Of a stretch of 64,000 bases of DNA, positions 36,013 through 44,322 are shown piece after piece (position 1 is the stretch's first letter; every line of letters begins with the position of its first letter). The stretch is from JBDRMV01 sp043825615 (GTDB lineage Bacteria; CG03): the NCBI GenBank assembly GCA_043825615.1, contig JBDRRS010000019.1:179515-243514 (forward strand), given 5' to 3'. The translations under genes were made by a program, and so were the position numbers. Under the pieces are notes generated by a model. It did not search any database. It was not told where the DNA came from and saw only the letters and a program-made list of their open reading frames with translations.

Positions 36013-37362
36013 TTAAAGAATCGGAAGATATTTTTCTATCTCGTAATTTGTGACTTGCTGGCGGTAGCGGTCCCACTCTATTTTTTTGTTGTCTATAAAT
36101 TTACCGAAGACATGCTCGCCGAGGGCTTTCCTGACAATTTCGGATTTTTCCGTTTCCTGAATCGCTTCAATCAAACTTCCCGGAAGAAGTTTTATGCCCA
36201 TTTTTTCCCTTTCATCCTCCGACAGACGGAAGACATCCATCTCGACAGGTTCGGGAAGTAAGTATTTGTTCTTTATTCCCTCAAGCCCTGATGCAAGCAT
36301 AACGCTGAAAGCAAGATAAGGATTGCATGCGGGGTCGGGAAAACGCACCTCAATCCGCGTTGCTTCTTCTTTGCCCGGCTGGTATATCGGAACCCTCACG
36401 AGAGCCGACCGGTTCTTCCTTCCCCAGACGATGTAAACGGGAGCCTCGTAGCCGGGAACAAGACGCTTGTAAGAATTTACCCACTGGTTCGTGACGGCGC
36501 AGATTTCGCGGGCGTGCTTCATTATCCCCGCGATGAAGTGCTTCGCATCGGAAGAAAGGTTGTCTTTTTCGCCGACGGAAAAAAACGAATTTTTCCCTTT
36601 CAGGAAAAGCGACTGGTGGACATGCATGCCGTTTCCGTTCTGTCCGAAAATCGGCTTCGGCATAAAGGAAGCGTACGCGCCTTTTTCCCACGCAATCGAT
36701 TTCACAGCGGCCTTGTAGGTAATCACGTTATCGGACATCTCAAGAGCGGGAGCGTATCTCAAATCAATCTCGTGCTGGGAAGGCGCAACTTCGTGATGGG
36801 AATACTCCACGGGAATATTCATATCTTCAAGCGTCTTAACCGTCTCGCGCCTCAAATCATGACCCATGTCCAGCGGCAGAAAATCAAAATAGCCGCCCTC
36901 GTCCATAATTTCGGGGCTCTTGTAGTTTTTGAAATAAAAATACTCAAGTTCGGGCCCGACGTTGAAATTGTCAAAACCCATTTTTTTCATTTCCTCAAGA
37001 TTTCTTTTCAGAATATATCTCGTGTCGCCTTCGTAGGGTTTTCCGCCGGGAGTCAGGATGTCGCAGAACATTCTCGCAACGGCATCTTCCGCCGAACGCC
37101 ACGGCAGAACGGCAAAGGTTGCAGGGTCGGGTTTTGCAATCAAATCGCTTTCGTAGATTCTGGCAAAGCCCTCGATGGAAGAGCCGTCAAAACCCATACC
37201 CTCAGTCAGCGCCTTTTCCAGTTCGCTGCGGGTTATCGTGAACGACTTGATGGTTCCAAGAACATCAACAAACCAGATTTCGATAAACCTGATATTTTTT
37301 TCTTTCGCAATCCGGATAACTTTTTCTTTTGTCAAACTACTGTCTTTCATTACCGCACCCAT
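36013..37362 (-). CDS. glnA: Glutamine synthetase, type I (non-adenylylated form)
   Basis: ATP-dependent ammonium assimilation enzyme, 449 aa. Motifs are GFDGSSIEGF, GPELEYF, HHEVAPSQHEID, NGNGMHVHQS, NRSALVRVP and IEVRFPDPACNPYLAF. The region that carries the adenylylation Tyr in enteric enzymes reads EPVEMDVFRLSEDE, without Tyr, so control by adenylylation is unlikely. An alternative ATG lies four codons in (37350). It follows gdhA by 41 bp, with a strong hairpin between them. Confidence 0.95.
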   Translation of the reverse strand: MGAVMKDSSLTKEKVIRIAKEKNIRFIEIWFVDVLGTIKSFTITRSELEKALTEGMGFDGSSIEGFARIYESDLIAKPDPATFAVLPWRSAEDAVARMFCDILTPGGKPYEGDTRYILKRNLEEMKKMGFDNFNVGPELEYFYFKNYKSPEIMDEGGYFDFLPLDMGHDLRRETVKTLEDMNIPVEYSHHEVAPSQHEIDLRYAPALEMSDNVITYKAAVKSIAWEKGAYASFMPKPIFGQNGNGMHVHQSLFLKGKNSFFSVGEKDNLSSDAKHFIAGIMKHAREICAVTNQWVNSYKRLVPGYEAPVYIVWGRKNRSALVRVPIYQPGKEEATRIEVRFPDPACNPYLAFSVMLASGLEGIKNKYLLPEPVEMDVFRLSEDEREKMGIKLLPGSLIEAIQETEKSEIVRKALGEHVFGKFIDNKKIEWDRYRQQVTNYEIEKYLPIL

Positions 37363-37375
37363 CCACCCGATTTAC

Positions 37376-37401
37376 CCCGTTAGAAAAAATTTTCTAATGG
37401 G
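37376..37401 (-). promoter_or_regulatory. Hairpin between gdhA and glnA
   Basis: Inverted repeat CCC-A-TTAGAAAA-TT-TTTTCTAA-C-GGG: 11 pairs around one mismatch with a minimal loop. It starts just after the gdhA stop and ends before the glnA start. No U-run follows, so it may be a processing or stability element rather than a terminator. Confidence 0.6.
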
Positions 37402-37403
37402 TT

Positions 37404-38684
37404 TTACGGATAAATCCCCCTTATCAGAGCGGCGTCCGACACTCTTTTTACAGCGAGCATGTGCGCCGCCAGACGCATGTGTACCTTATGTTTCTGCGAA
37501 ATATTCAGAACCTCTTCAAAACTCCGCGTAATGACCTGTTCAAGCTTTGAATTGACTTTCTTTTCGCTCCAGTAATAATTCTGCAAATTCTGCACCCATT
37601 CAAAATAAGAAACAAGAACGCCTCCGGCGTTCGCCAGGATGTCCGGCACCACAAACACGCCCTTATCAAGCAATATTTCGTCCGCGTCCGGCGTTGTAGG
37701 ACCATTCGCCGCTTCGGCAATAACCCTTGTCTTAATTCTGGAGGCGTTTTTGTGCGTAATAACATTTTCCAGCGCCGCCGGAACAAGAATGTCGCACTTC
37801 ACTTGAAGGATATCTTCATTGCTGATATTGTCCGCTTCCCTGTAATTGACAACCGAACCCGTTTTATTCTTATGCTTTTTCACATCGTGCGGCCACAAAC
37901 CGCCCTTATTGTATATGCCGCCTTTTGAGTCGCTGACCGCTATGATTTTGCAGCCAATTTCCTCAAGAAGATACGCCAGTGTGTAGCCCGCATTGCCAAA
38001 ACCCTGGATGACAACGGAACACTTTTTTACATCCATTCCAAGATGTTTGCAGCTTTCAATAATGTTGAACATACACCCGCGCGCCGTGGCTTCAACACGG
38101 CCTTCGGAGCCGCCGATCTCAATGGGTTTTCCCGTCACGACACCCGGGACAGGATAACCTTTATTCATGCTGTAAGTGTCCATAATCCATGCCATTGTCT
38201 GGGAATTCGTATAAACGTCCGGAGCGGGAATATCAATATTGGGACCTATTACCGACATTATTTCGGTCGTGTACCTTCTTGTGAGCCGTTCAAGTTCTTT
38301 AACAGACATTTCCTTGGGATTACACTTAATTCCGCCCTTTGCTCCGCCGTACGGAATGTTGACAACCGCGCATTTCCAGGTCATCCATGCCGCCAGTGCC
38401 TTCACCTCATCTAACGTAACATTCGGATGAAACCTTATGCCTCCCTTCGTGGGACCTCTGTCCATATTGTGCTGAACCCTCATACCCTGAAATGTTTCCC
38501 AACTGCCGTCATCCATTTCTATCGGGACGGAAACAATCACAATACGTTTCGGAATCCTCAGTTTTTTGTGGACGTCCTCCCGGAGTTTCAGTTTTTTGGC
38601 AGCCATATCAAGCTGATAAGTGGCAATTTCAAAAGGATTTATTAAATGTTTTTTTTCTGCCGGCTTTCTTTTCTTTTTAACCAT
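37404..38684 (-). CDS. gdhA: Glutamate dehydrogenase
   Basis: Hexameric-type Glu dehydrogenase, 426 aa, interconverting 2-oxoglutarate plus ammonium and glutamate. Signatures are GGIRFHPNVTLDEVKALAAWMTWK, PYGGAKGGI with the catalytic Lys, PAPDVYTN, GFGNAGYTLAYLL and AEAANGPTTPDAD. I choose ATG 38682-38684 because GAGAGGAATT precedes it; four more codons in frame lack a site. It has its own promoter (38719-38747) and is followed by glnA. Confidence 0.94.
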   Translation of the reverse strand: MVKKKRKPAEKKHLINPFEIATYQLDMAAKKLKLREDVHKKLRIPKRIVIVSVPIEMDDGSWETFQGMRVQHNMDRGPTKGGIRFHPNVTLDEVKALAAWMTWKCAVVNIPYGGAKGGIKCNPKEMSVKELERLTRRYTTEIMSVIGPNIDIPAPDVYTNSQTMAWIMDTYSMNKGYPVPGVVTGKPIEIGGSEGRVEATARGCMFNIIESCKHLGMDVKKCSVVIQGFGNAGYTLAYLLEEIGCKIIAVSDSKGGIYNKGGLWPHDVKKHKNKTGSVVNYREADNISNEDILQVKCDILVPAALENVITHKNASRIKTRVIAEAANGPTTPDADEILLDKGVFVVPDILANAGGVLVSYFEWVQNLQNYYWSEKKVNSKLEQVITRSFEEVLNISQKHKVHMRLAAHMLAVKRVSDAALIRGIYP

Positions 38685-38718
38685 AATTCCTCTCACGAAA
38701 TATTTTTTCTAACATAAA

Positions 38719-38747
38719 ATGTTAATACAATATCGGATTTTTGTCAA
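38719..38747 (-). promoter_or_regulatory. Sigma70-type promoter of gdhA-glnA
   Basis: TTGACA (38742-38747), 17-bp spacer, TAACAT (38719-38724). The transcript would have a short leader of about 28 nt before the gdhA ATG. The box lies just downstream of a terminator-like hairpin that ends the GAF-GAF-ANTAR gene. Confidence 0.72.
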
Positions 38748-38753
38748 TTAATG

Positions 38754-38791
38754 AAAAATTCTGTCAGGTAAAAAGTGTTTCCGCCTGACAG
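38754..38791 (-). terminator. Intrinsic terminator after the ANTAR gene, with a competing pairing
   Basis: Minus-strand stem CTGTCAGG/CCTGACAG (8 bp, 15-nt loop) followed by AATTTTT. Upstream TTCCGCC (38810-38816) can pair instead with GGCGGAA (38779-38785), which shares two bases with the terminator's left arm, so the two folds compete. This would allow regulated readthrough from the ANTAR gene into gdhA. Confidence 0.65.
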
Positions 38792-38858
38792 CGCGGGCCA
38801 TAACGGGCTGGCGGAACGTCGGAATTAACTTTTGTATTTTTTGCAAGATACCCGATTT

Positions 38859-40088
38859 TTATTTGCGGGAACAGATATTTTTTCTGATATCCGAACTCAG
38901 TATTATTGCCTCGGCTATTTCTTTCATCGGCCTGCGGATGTCCATGCTTTTTCTGTGAATCGTCCTGTAAGCTTCATCTTCGCCGATACCGAGGTCTTTC
39001 ATTAAAATCCCTTTTGCCCGTTCAATTTTTTTTCTTGTTTCCAGATCTTCCCTGGCCACCAGAGCTTCTTCTACAAGATTTGTATTCTCAATGGCAACAG
39101 CAGCCTGATTCGCCACAGCCTGCAGTATTTCTATCTCGTCCTTTTTAAATTTATGTTCCGTGGCAGTGTAACTGTTGATAACGCCGATAACCCTGTCTTT
39201 TATCATCATAGGGACGGCAAGCATTGAATAAATACCTTCCTTTTCCGCTATGCGCGGATATTTGTAACCTGCTTCTTTTGTCACATTTAAAACAGTAATG
39301 GGCTTTTTCTCCTTTACCGCTGTTCCGCTGATGCTCTCTCCTATTTTTAACGGGGGTTTTTTTATATACGCTTCACTTAAACTCTGTGTTGCTTCAATTA
39401 TCAATTCCTGCTTTTTTTCATCCAGAATCATTATGGAACATATTTTTGAACCCATCATCTCAGCAGTCATCGTTACTATGAGGTGAAGTATTTCTTTTAA
39501 ATAACGGTTGGAAACAATCGTTGTGCTTATTTCCGCCAGTTTTTCCAACTGGCTGTTGCGTCTCTTTGTTTCCTCCAGAAGACGGATATTCTCAACAGCA
39601 TAGCCCGCCTGCAGCGCAACGGTAGAAACAAGGGCGGTTTCTTCGGGCGTGAATTCATGTTCCTGCTTATGCCTGACATTGATTACGCCGACAATTTCAT
39701 CTCTGACTTTAACCGGCACTGAAAAAAAAGACTGATATTTCTCTCCTGAAAGTTTTTTCAGAAACTTAAATCTATGATCCGCCTCCGCATTCTTTGATAT
39801 TGCCACGACCTCTTTTTCTTTTGCGACCAGTCCTGTAATCCCCTCTCCGGGTTTAATCCTTATGTTCCCCAAAGCCCCTATATCGGGATTATTAGATGCG
39901 CTTAAAATCAGTTCGTCTCTTTTCTCACTAAATAAATATACCCTGCAGGAATCTCCCTTCGTAACCTGCAGGATTATTTCAATGGTTTTTTTCAGTACCT
40001 GTTCCAGATTCAGACCGCTGTGTATATTCTGAATAATCCGGCGCAGCACCTCTATTTCTTCTTTTGGCTTCAATTTAATTTCTCCCAT
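38859..40088 (-). CDS. GAF-GAF-ANTAR antiterminator
   Basis: A 409-aa cytoplasmic regulator. The first GAF (about 20-170, with KPGEGITGLVAKEKE and FFSVPVK), the second GAF (about 185-345, GESISGTAVKEKKPI, MLAVPMMI) and a C-terminal ANTAR domain (about 350-405, REDLETRKKIERAKGILM then EDEAYRTIHRKSMD) are clear. ANTAR domains bind paired hexaloop RNA hairpins and prevent transcription termination. No receiver domain or histidine kinase is present, so the GAF domains would sense a ligand directly. ATG 40086-40088 is the first ATG; a TTG lies three codons upstream. It sits between glmS and gdhA-glnA. Confidence 0.9.
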   Translation of the reverse strand: MGEIKLKPKEEIEVLRRIIQNIHSGLNLEQVLKKTIEIILQVTKGDSCRVYLFSEKRDELILSASNNPDIGALGNIRIKPGEGITGLVAKEKEVVAISKNAEADHRFKFLKKLSGEKYQSFFSVPVKVRDEIVGVINVRHKQEHEFTPEETALVSTVALQAGYAVENIRLLEETKRRNSQLEKLAEISTTIVSNRYLKEILHLIVTMTAEMMGSKICSIMILDEKKQELIIEATQSLSEAYIKKPPLKIGESISGTAVKEKKPITVLNVTKEAGYKYPRIAEKEGIYSMLAVPMMIKDRVIGVINSYTATEHKFKKDEIEILQAVANQAAVAIENTNLVEEALVAREDLETRKKIERAKGILMKDLGIGEDEAYRTIHRKSMDIRRPMKEIAEAIILSSDIRKNICSRK

Positions 40089-40167
40089 TATATGCAAAAA
40101 TCACTTGCTAATTGTAAAATTGTTTAAGAAATAAATCAATCACGAATATATCCTCATACTTTTTCTT

Positions 40168-42000
40168 CTACTCTACCGTAACACTTTTGGCGAGGTTTCT
40201 GGGCTTGTCCACATCATATCCTTTCAAAACAGCTATGTAATAAGCCAGAAACTGCAGGGGAACAATCGTAAGAAGCGGAGAAAATATATCCTCTATATCC
40301 GGGATAAACAATACTTCCTTTACATGATCTTTTATCCGTTTGTCGCCGGAAGTAGCCACTGCTATGATCTTTCCGCTGCGGGCCAGTATTTCCTGAATGT
40401 TGGATATCATTTTGTCAAAAATAAAGGACTTATTCGCTATACATATTACCGCTCTGTATTCGTCAATAAGGGCAATGGGCCCGTGCTTCATCTCACCCGC
40501 AGGATAACCTTCCGCAGGGATGTAAGAAAGCTCTTTAAGCTTCAAAGCCCCCTCCAGCGCCGTCGGATAATTTACATTTCTGCCTAAATAGAGGAAACTG
40601 CCGAAATGAAGATGTTTTTCAGCGATCGCTTTAATATTTTTTGAGTCCCTGATAATTTTTTTCTGCTTGGAAGGTATCTCTCTAAGGCAGTTTATTGCGC
40701 CGCGTATGAAGTTTCTGCTTAAAGTATTCTTCAGACCCGCCAGATATAATCCGAGAATATAAATGAGCATAACCTGCGCCGTATATGCCTTGGTGGAAGC
40801 AACGCTTATTTCCGGCCCCGCCTGTGTATAGATTGTGAAATCCGTTTCCCTGGTCAAAGAAGAACCCAGAACATTGCATATGGAAATAATTTTAACTTTA
40901 TTTTTCTTCGCTTCCCTTACCGCCGCGAGAGTATCCGCGGTCTCCCCCGACTGGCTGATGGCAATAACCAGAGTTTTTTCCTTAAATGGACAATTTCTGT
41001 ATCTGAATTCACTGCCGAAATCCACAGTGACCGGAATGCGTAAAAAGGACTCCAGCGCATACTTCCCCGCCAGACCCGCATGGTAAGCCGTTCCGCAGGC
41101 AATAATCACTATGTTCTCTACTCTCCTGAGAAAGCTTCTTTTGCTCTCAGAATCAAACTCTCCGAACCTTATTTCATTTGACGGCGTTATATAGGAGGAA
41201 ATAATCCTTGAAAGAACTTCCGGCTGTTCATGAATTTCTTTAGACATAAAGTGCGCAAAACCTTCTTTATGAACTGCCGCTCTGGTATAGGAAACTGTTT
41301 CTATTTTTTTATGCGCTCTGTTTCCATCGATATCAAATACATCCACGGCGTTCTTTGTTACGACAGCAATCTGATTGTCAAGCAGATGAACCACTTTTCT
41401 TGTATGCGCCAGAACCGATGAAATGTCCGAAGTGATAAAATTGCCTTCTTTGGATAGCCCGATGGAAAGCGGCGAATCCCGCCGGGCAGCCACAATTTTG
41501 CCCGGCTCCTGCAAACTTACCGCGCCGATTGCACAGGAGCCCTTCATCTTCTTTAATGCCTTTCTGACGGCGTCCTCCAAATTTCCCTTATAAAATCTGC
41601 CTATCAGATGGGCAATAACTTCCGTATCCGTTTCGGATTTGAATCTGCAGCCGTTTTTTTTCAGTTCCTTTTTCAGCGCGTCGAAATTTTCTATTATCCC
41701 GTTATGAACAACTGCAACTCTTTTAAGGCAGTCGGTATGAGGATGCGCGTTAATTTTAGAGGGCTTTCCGTGTGTTGCCCACCGGGTATGGCCTATACCT
41801 GTTCCGCCCGGCAAATTTCTTTTTTTAAGCAAACCTTCCAGAACGCTGATTCTGCCCCTGCATTTCATAATAAACAGTTTCTTTTTATCAACAGTCGCTA
41901 TTCCCGCCGAATCATAGCCCCTGTATTCAAGGTTCTTAAGACATTCCATAATAACCGGCGCCGCTTTTTTAGTCCCGACATAACCTATTATTCCGCACAT
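40168..42000 (-). CDS. glmS: Glutamine--fructose-6-phosphate aminotransferase
   Basis: A 610-aa enzyme making glucosamine-6-phosphate from fructose-6-phosphate with glutamine as nitrogen donor. The N-terminal Ntn glutaminase starts MCGIIGYVG (Cys2 nucleophile after Met removal), with GHTRWATHG. Two SIS domains follow (ACGTAYHAG, ISQSGETADTL; SYIPAEGYPAGEMKHGPIALI), and the family's C-terminus DVDKPRNLAKSVTVE is intact. AGGAGG precedes the ATG. It follows the two small Cys-rich genes in the same operon. Confidence 0.96.
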   Translation of the reverse strand: MCGIIGYVGTKKAAPVIMECLKNLEYRGYDSAGIATVDKKKLFIMKCRGRISVLEGLLKKRNLPGGTGIGHTRWATHGKPSKINAHPHTDCLKRVAVVHNGIIENFDALKKELKKNGCRFKSETDTEVIAHLIGRFYKGNLEDAVRKALKKMKGSCAIGAVSLQEPGKIVAARRDSPLSIGLSKEGNFITSDISSVLAHTRKVVHLLDNQIAVVTKNAVDVFDIDGNRAHKKIETVSYTRAAVHKEGFAHFMSKEIHEQPEVLSRIISSYITPSNEIRFGEFDSESKRSFLRRVENIVIIACGTAYHAGLAGKYALESFLRIPVTVDFGSEFRYRNCPFKEKTLVIAISQSGETADTLAAVREAKKNKVKIISICNVLGSSLTRETDFTIYTQAGPEISVASTKAYTAQVMLIYILGLYLAGLKNTLSRNFIRGAINCLREIPSKQKKIIRDSKNIKAIAEKHLHFGSFLYLGRNVNYPTALEGALKLKELSYIPAEGYPAGEMKHGPIALIDEYRAVICIANKSFIFDKMISNIQEILARSGKIIAVATSGDKRIKDHVKEVLFIPDIEDIFSPLLTIVPLQFLAYYIAVLKGYDVDKPRNLAKSVTVE

Positions 42001-42046
42001 AGAAAGACCTCCTTTATACTCCTTACATTTTCCGTTGAGCCCTTAT

Positions 42047-42226
42047 CTATTTTTCACAGGAAGTTTTATTTTCCCGGTTACTTTCCAAATTTTCCTCGTT
42101 CTGTGCTTTGGTTCCGGAAGATTTTTGCAGACAGTCCCTGCAAATATAGGAATCATCTTCGGGAAAAAATTGATAATCATCATCCTCTTTCAGGTTTTTT
42201 TGACATAAATCACAAATTTTTTCCAT
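42047..42226 (-). CDS. Small CxxC/CxxC protein (59 aa), zinc-ribbon-like
   Basis: A 59-aa acidic protein. It starts MEKICDLCQKN, and a second pair of cysteines lies in YICRDCLQK about 25 residues later, giving a CxxC-x(n)-CxxC array suitable for one zinc. The tail is polar and disordered-looking with one more Cys near the end. AGGAGG with good spacing lies upstream of the ATG at 42224-42226. It lies 15 bp after the other small gene and 46 bp before glmS. I do not recognise a named family. Confidence 0.75.
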   Translation of the reverse strand: MEKICDLCQKNLKEDDDYQFFPEDDSYICRDCLQKSSGTKAQNEENLESNRENKTSCEK

Positions 42227-42241
42227 TGCGGCCGCCTCCTT

Positions 42242-42397
42242 TCATTTTTTACTTTTTTTCTTTTTGCTTTTTGAAACTCTCTTACACGCCGGACGTGGCG
42301 TTAAATTAAATTCATCGCAAAAATAAACAGGATCTTTATTTGGGAATGTACACGTCTCACTGTTTTCGCAACTGGCACACAACCCTTTTTTTTTCAT
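42242..42397 (-). CDS. Small Cys-rich basic protein (51 aa), coupled to the GltB-like gene
   Basis: A 51-aa protein starting MKKKGLCASC, with further cysteines in ETCTFP, YFCDEF and RPACKR, so five cysteines, and a lysine-rich tail (SKSKKKKSKK). Its ATG overlaps the stop of the GltB-like gene (ATGA), and GGGAGGG lies upstream, so translation is directly coupled. It is a likely metal-binding protein or accessory factor for the neighbouring enzyme; function unknown. Confidence 0.75.
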   Translation of the reverse strand: MKKKGLCASCENSETCTFPNKDPVYFCDEFNLTPRPACKRVSKSKKKKSKK

Positions 42398-44007
42398 TTT
42401 CCCTCCCTGCTGCGAAACTTTTCTTCCAAAACTTCCTCCGCCTCTTTTTCATAAGCATCCATTACGTAAGAAATTCCGGATATCTTCGCAGCATCTTCAG
42501 TCAGCGCCATAATATCCCTGCGGGATATTACTGAAAGATTAAAGTTCCTGCTGCCTGCCATCAGCTGCTGCAGCCCGACCTGTATTTTCCTGCAGAATGT
42601 ATAAATTCCTATCGCACCCAGCGGGATGTTCTTTATTTCCCGGCCGTATTTTTCTTTCAGCGCCTCGTAGCAGATAAAAATTTCTTCTACGCTGTTTCCG
42701 TATCCGGAAACTGTTTTCGGCAGTTTTCCCTGCTTCAGCCATATGCCTATATTCTTGCCGACCATACCCGGTATCATCAAAGCTCTTCCCATGCACACGG
42801 CTTTTACATAAGGGCTTCCCATGGCAATCGCCTTGAATACCCCGTCTTCTGTTGAAAAACCTCCTGCAATGGCAATATCCGGAACACTTATTCCTTTTTT
42901 GCGGAGTTTCTCACAAAATTTATACGCGAGAGACTGCAGATAAAATGTCGGTATCCCCCATTCATTCATCATAGACCACGGGCTCATTCCTGTGCCGCCG
43001 CCGGAGCCGTCAATTGTAATGAGGTCAAGTTTTGCCTCCGCTCCGTACCGTAAAGCCATTGCAAGTTCAACCGCAGAATAAGCTCCTGTCTTGAGTGTGA
43101 TTCTTTTAAACCCGAGTTTGCGGAGACGCTCAATTTCCTTGAAAAAGGCGTCCCTGGTTACAAAGCCCAGACGGGAGTGTCTTTCAAATGCTCGGATTTC
43201 ACCTTCCTTGAATGCCTCCTTGACCTCGTGAAGAGCCGGGTCGGGCGTAATAATATAACCCCTTCTTCTCAATTCCATAGCCTTCTCTATGTTCTTGACC
43301 TTTATTTCTCCTCCGATGCACTTTGCTCCCTGGCCCCACTTCAGTTCAATTGTGTCCAGTTTATGCTTTTCCAGCACATATTCGGCAACCCCGAATCTTG
43401 TATCTTCCACATTCATCTGCACGAGAATCTCACCGTAGTCATCCTTAAACCTTTTATATATTTCTATCCGGCGGTCCATCTCAGGCGACTTCTTAATCTT
43501 TCCTCTTCTGTCCAGTTCAAGCCCCGGATCTACCCCGCAGACATTCTCCCCGCAGACAAGTGTAATACCTGAAATCGCAGCACCCACCGCTAAATGTTCC
43601 CAGTTTCTTCCCGCCACTTCGGTGGAACCCATAGCGCCCGTAAAAACCGGCACACGCATGCGAACTTTGTTTTTATATCCATACTCTGTCTCTGTATTGA
43701 CATTCGGAAAAACTGCCGTATCGGGCCCCGGAGCAACTCCTTCAGGCAGACCTTTTGCGCCGGCGGCATAACCCTGTATATTTAAATGGGAATAATCTAC
43801 AGGATAATTTTTATCCGCGCCGGCAGTTACTTCCCCAAAAGGACCGGGATAAAGGACTTCCCTGCCCCGGAAAGAAGCCAGCCATACTTCACAACCGCCC
43901 CTGCAGCCATCCACACAGGCAGAACACATACCCGAAACAGGAACAACGCTTTTTGAGCGGTTGAAAGTTCCCGTAGACGCATCCGCATTGGGTCGTCTCA
44001 AATTCAT
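42394..44007 (-). CDS. FMN-binding glutamate synthase-domain protein (archaeal GltB-like)
   Basis: A 537-aa protein with the FMN/TIM-barrel synthase domain of glutamate synthase but without the glutaminase domain. Evidence: WGQGAKCIGGEIK, IDGSGGGTGMSP, DIAIAGGFSTEDGVFKAIAMGS. The N-terminus has a Cys cluster CSACVDGCRGGC that could bind an Fe-S cluster. With no amidotransferase domain it would need ammonia or a separate GATase; it may also be a related FMN oxidoreductase. GGGAGG precedes the ATG, after a leader of about 260 nt driven by a consensus promoter. Confidence 0.85.
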   Translation of the reverse strand: MNLRRPNADASTGTFNRSKSVVPVSGMCSACVDGCRGGCEVWLASFRGREVLYPGPFGEVTAGADKNYPVDYSHLNIQGYAAGAKGLPEGVAPGPDTAVFPNVNTETEYGYKNKVRMRVPVFTGAMGSTEVAGRNWEHLAVGAAISGITLVCGENVCGVDPGLELDRRGKIKKSPEMDRRIEIYKRFKDDYGEILVQMNVEDTRFGVAEYVLEKHKLDTIELKWGQGAKCIGGEIKVKNIEKAMELRRRGYIITPDPALHEVKEAFKEGEIRAFERHSRLGFVTRDAFFKEIERLRKLGFKRITLKTGAYSAVELAMALRYGAEAKLDLITIDGSGGGTGMSPWSMMNEWGIPTFYLQSLAYKFCEKLRKKGISVPDIAIAGGFSTEDGVFKAIAMGSPYVKAVCMGRALMIPGMVGKNIGIWLKQGKLPKTVSGYGNSVEEIFICYEALKEKYGREIKNIPLGAIGIYTFCRKIQVGLQQLMAGSRNFNLSVISRRDIMALTEDAAKISGISYVMDAYEKEAEEVLEEKFRSREGK

Positions 44008-44276
44008 AAAACCTCCCTTTGTCTGTTACAGATTTACAATTTTACGTACCTGTTAATTCCGTCCGGACTCCGGACGATAATGACTTCTGCGTCTGTGAAT
44101 TACTTCTTTGAAACTTCTATGTTTAGCGGTCTTCTAAAAATCACTGTCGGAAATATTACCGCCTTTAATAAAATTAGAGTACAAATGATTTCCGGCAATG
44201 GAAACCGCAATTTTTTAATAAGCGGTAATTTTTACGGCAGTCTTTGCCTAAAGACAACTTTGTCTTGCCTAGTTGT
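44008..44276 (-). ncRNA. Structured leader of the GltB-like operon; candidate ANTAR target
   Basis: About 263 nt of untranslated leader with alternative folds. A hairpin at 44187-44206 has a 7-bp stem GGTTTCC/GGAAATC and a six-base loop ATTGCC with A at position 1 and G at position 4, as in known ANTAR-bound hexaloops. Its 3' arm (CGGAAAT) can instead pair with ATTTCCG at 44148-44154, after which comes ACAGTGATTTTT. A further hairpin at 44231-44252 has loop AAAGACT, seven bases but also A1/G4. ATTACCGC (44222-44229) can pair with GCGGTAAT (44155-44162). A separate stable hairpin lies at 44060-44076. Confidence 0.55.
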
Positions 44277-44305
44277 ATTATACTTTGAAATTCTCCATTT
44301 GTCAA
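44277..44305 (-). promoter_or_regulatory. Consensus sigma70 promoter of the GltB-like operon
   Basis: TTGACA (44300-44305), 17-bp spacer, TATAAT (44277-44282): both hexamers match the consensus exactly. Such a strong promoter followed by a long structured leader suggests that control is exerted after initiation. It lies just downstream of the nagB stop. Confidence 0.85.
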
Positions 44306-44322
44306 TACCCGTACCCGTTAAA

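Noticed and set aside
44060..44076. Stable hairpin CGTCCGG/CCGGACG as a terminator
   Set aside because: No U-run follows on either strand; kept only as part of the leader structure.
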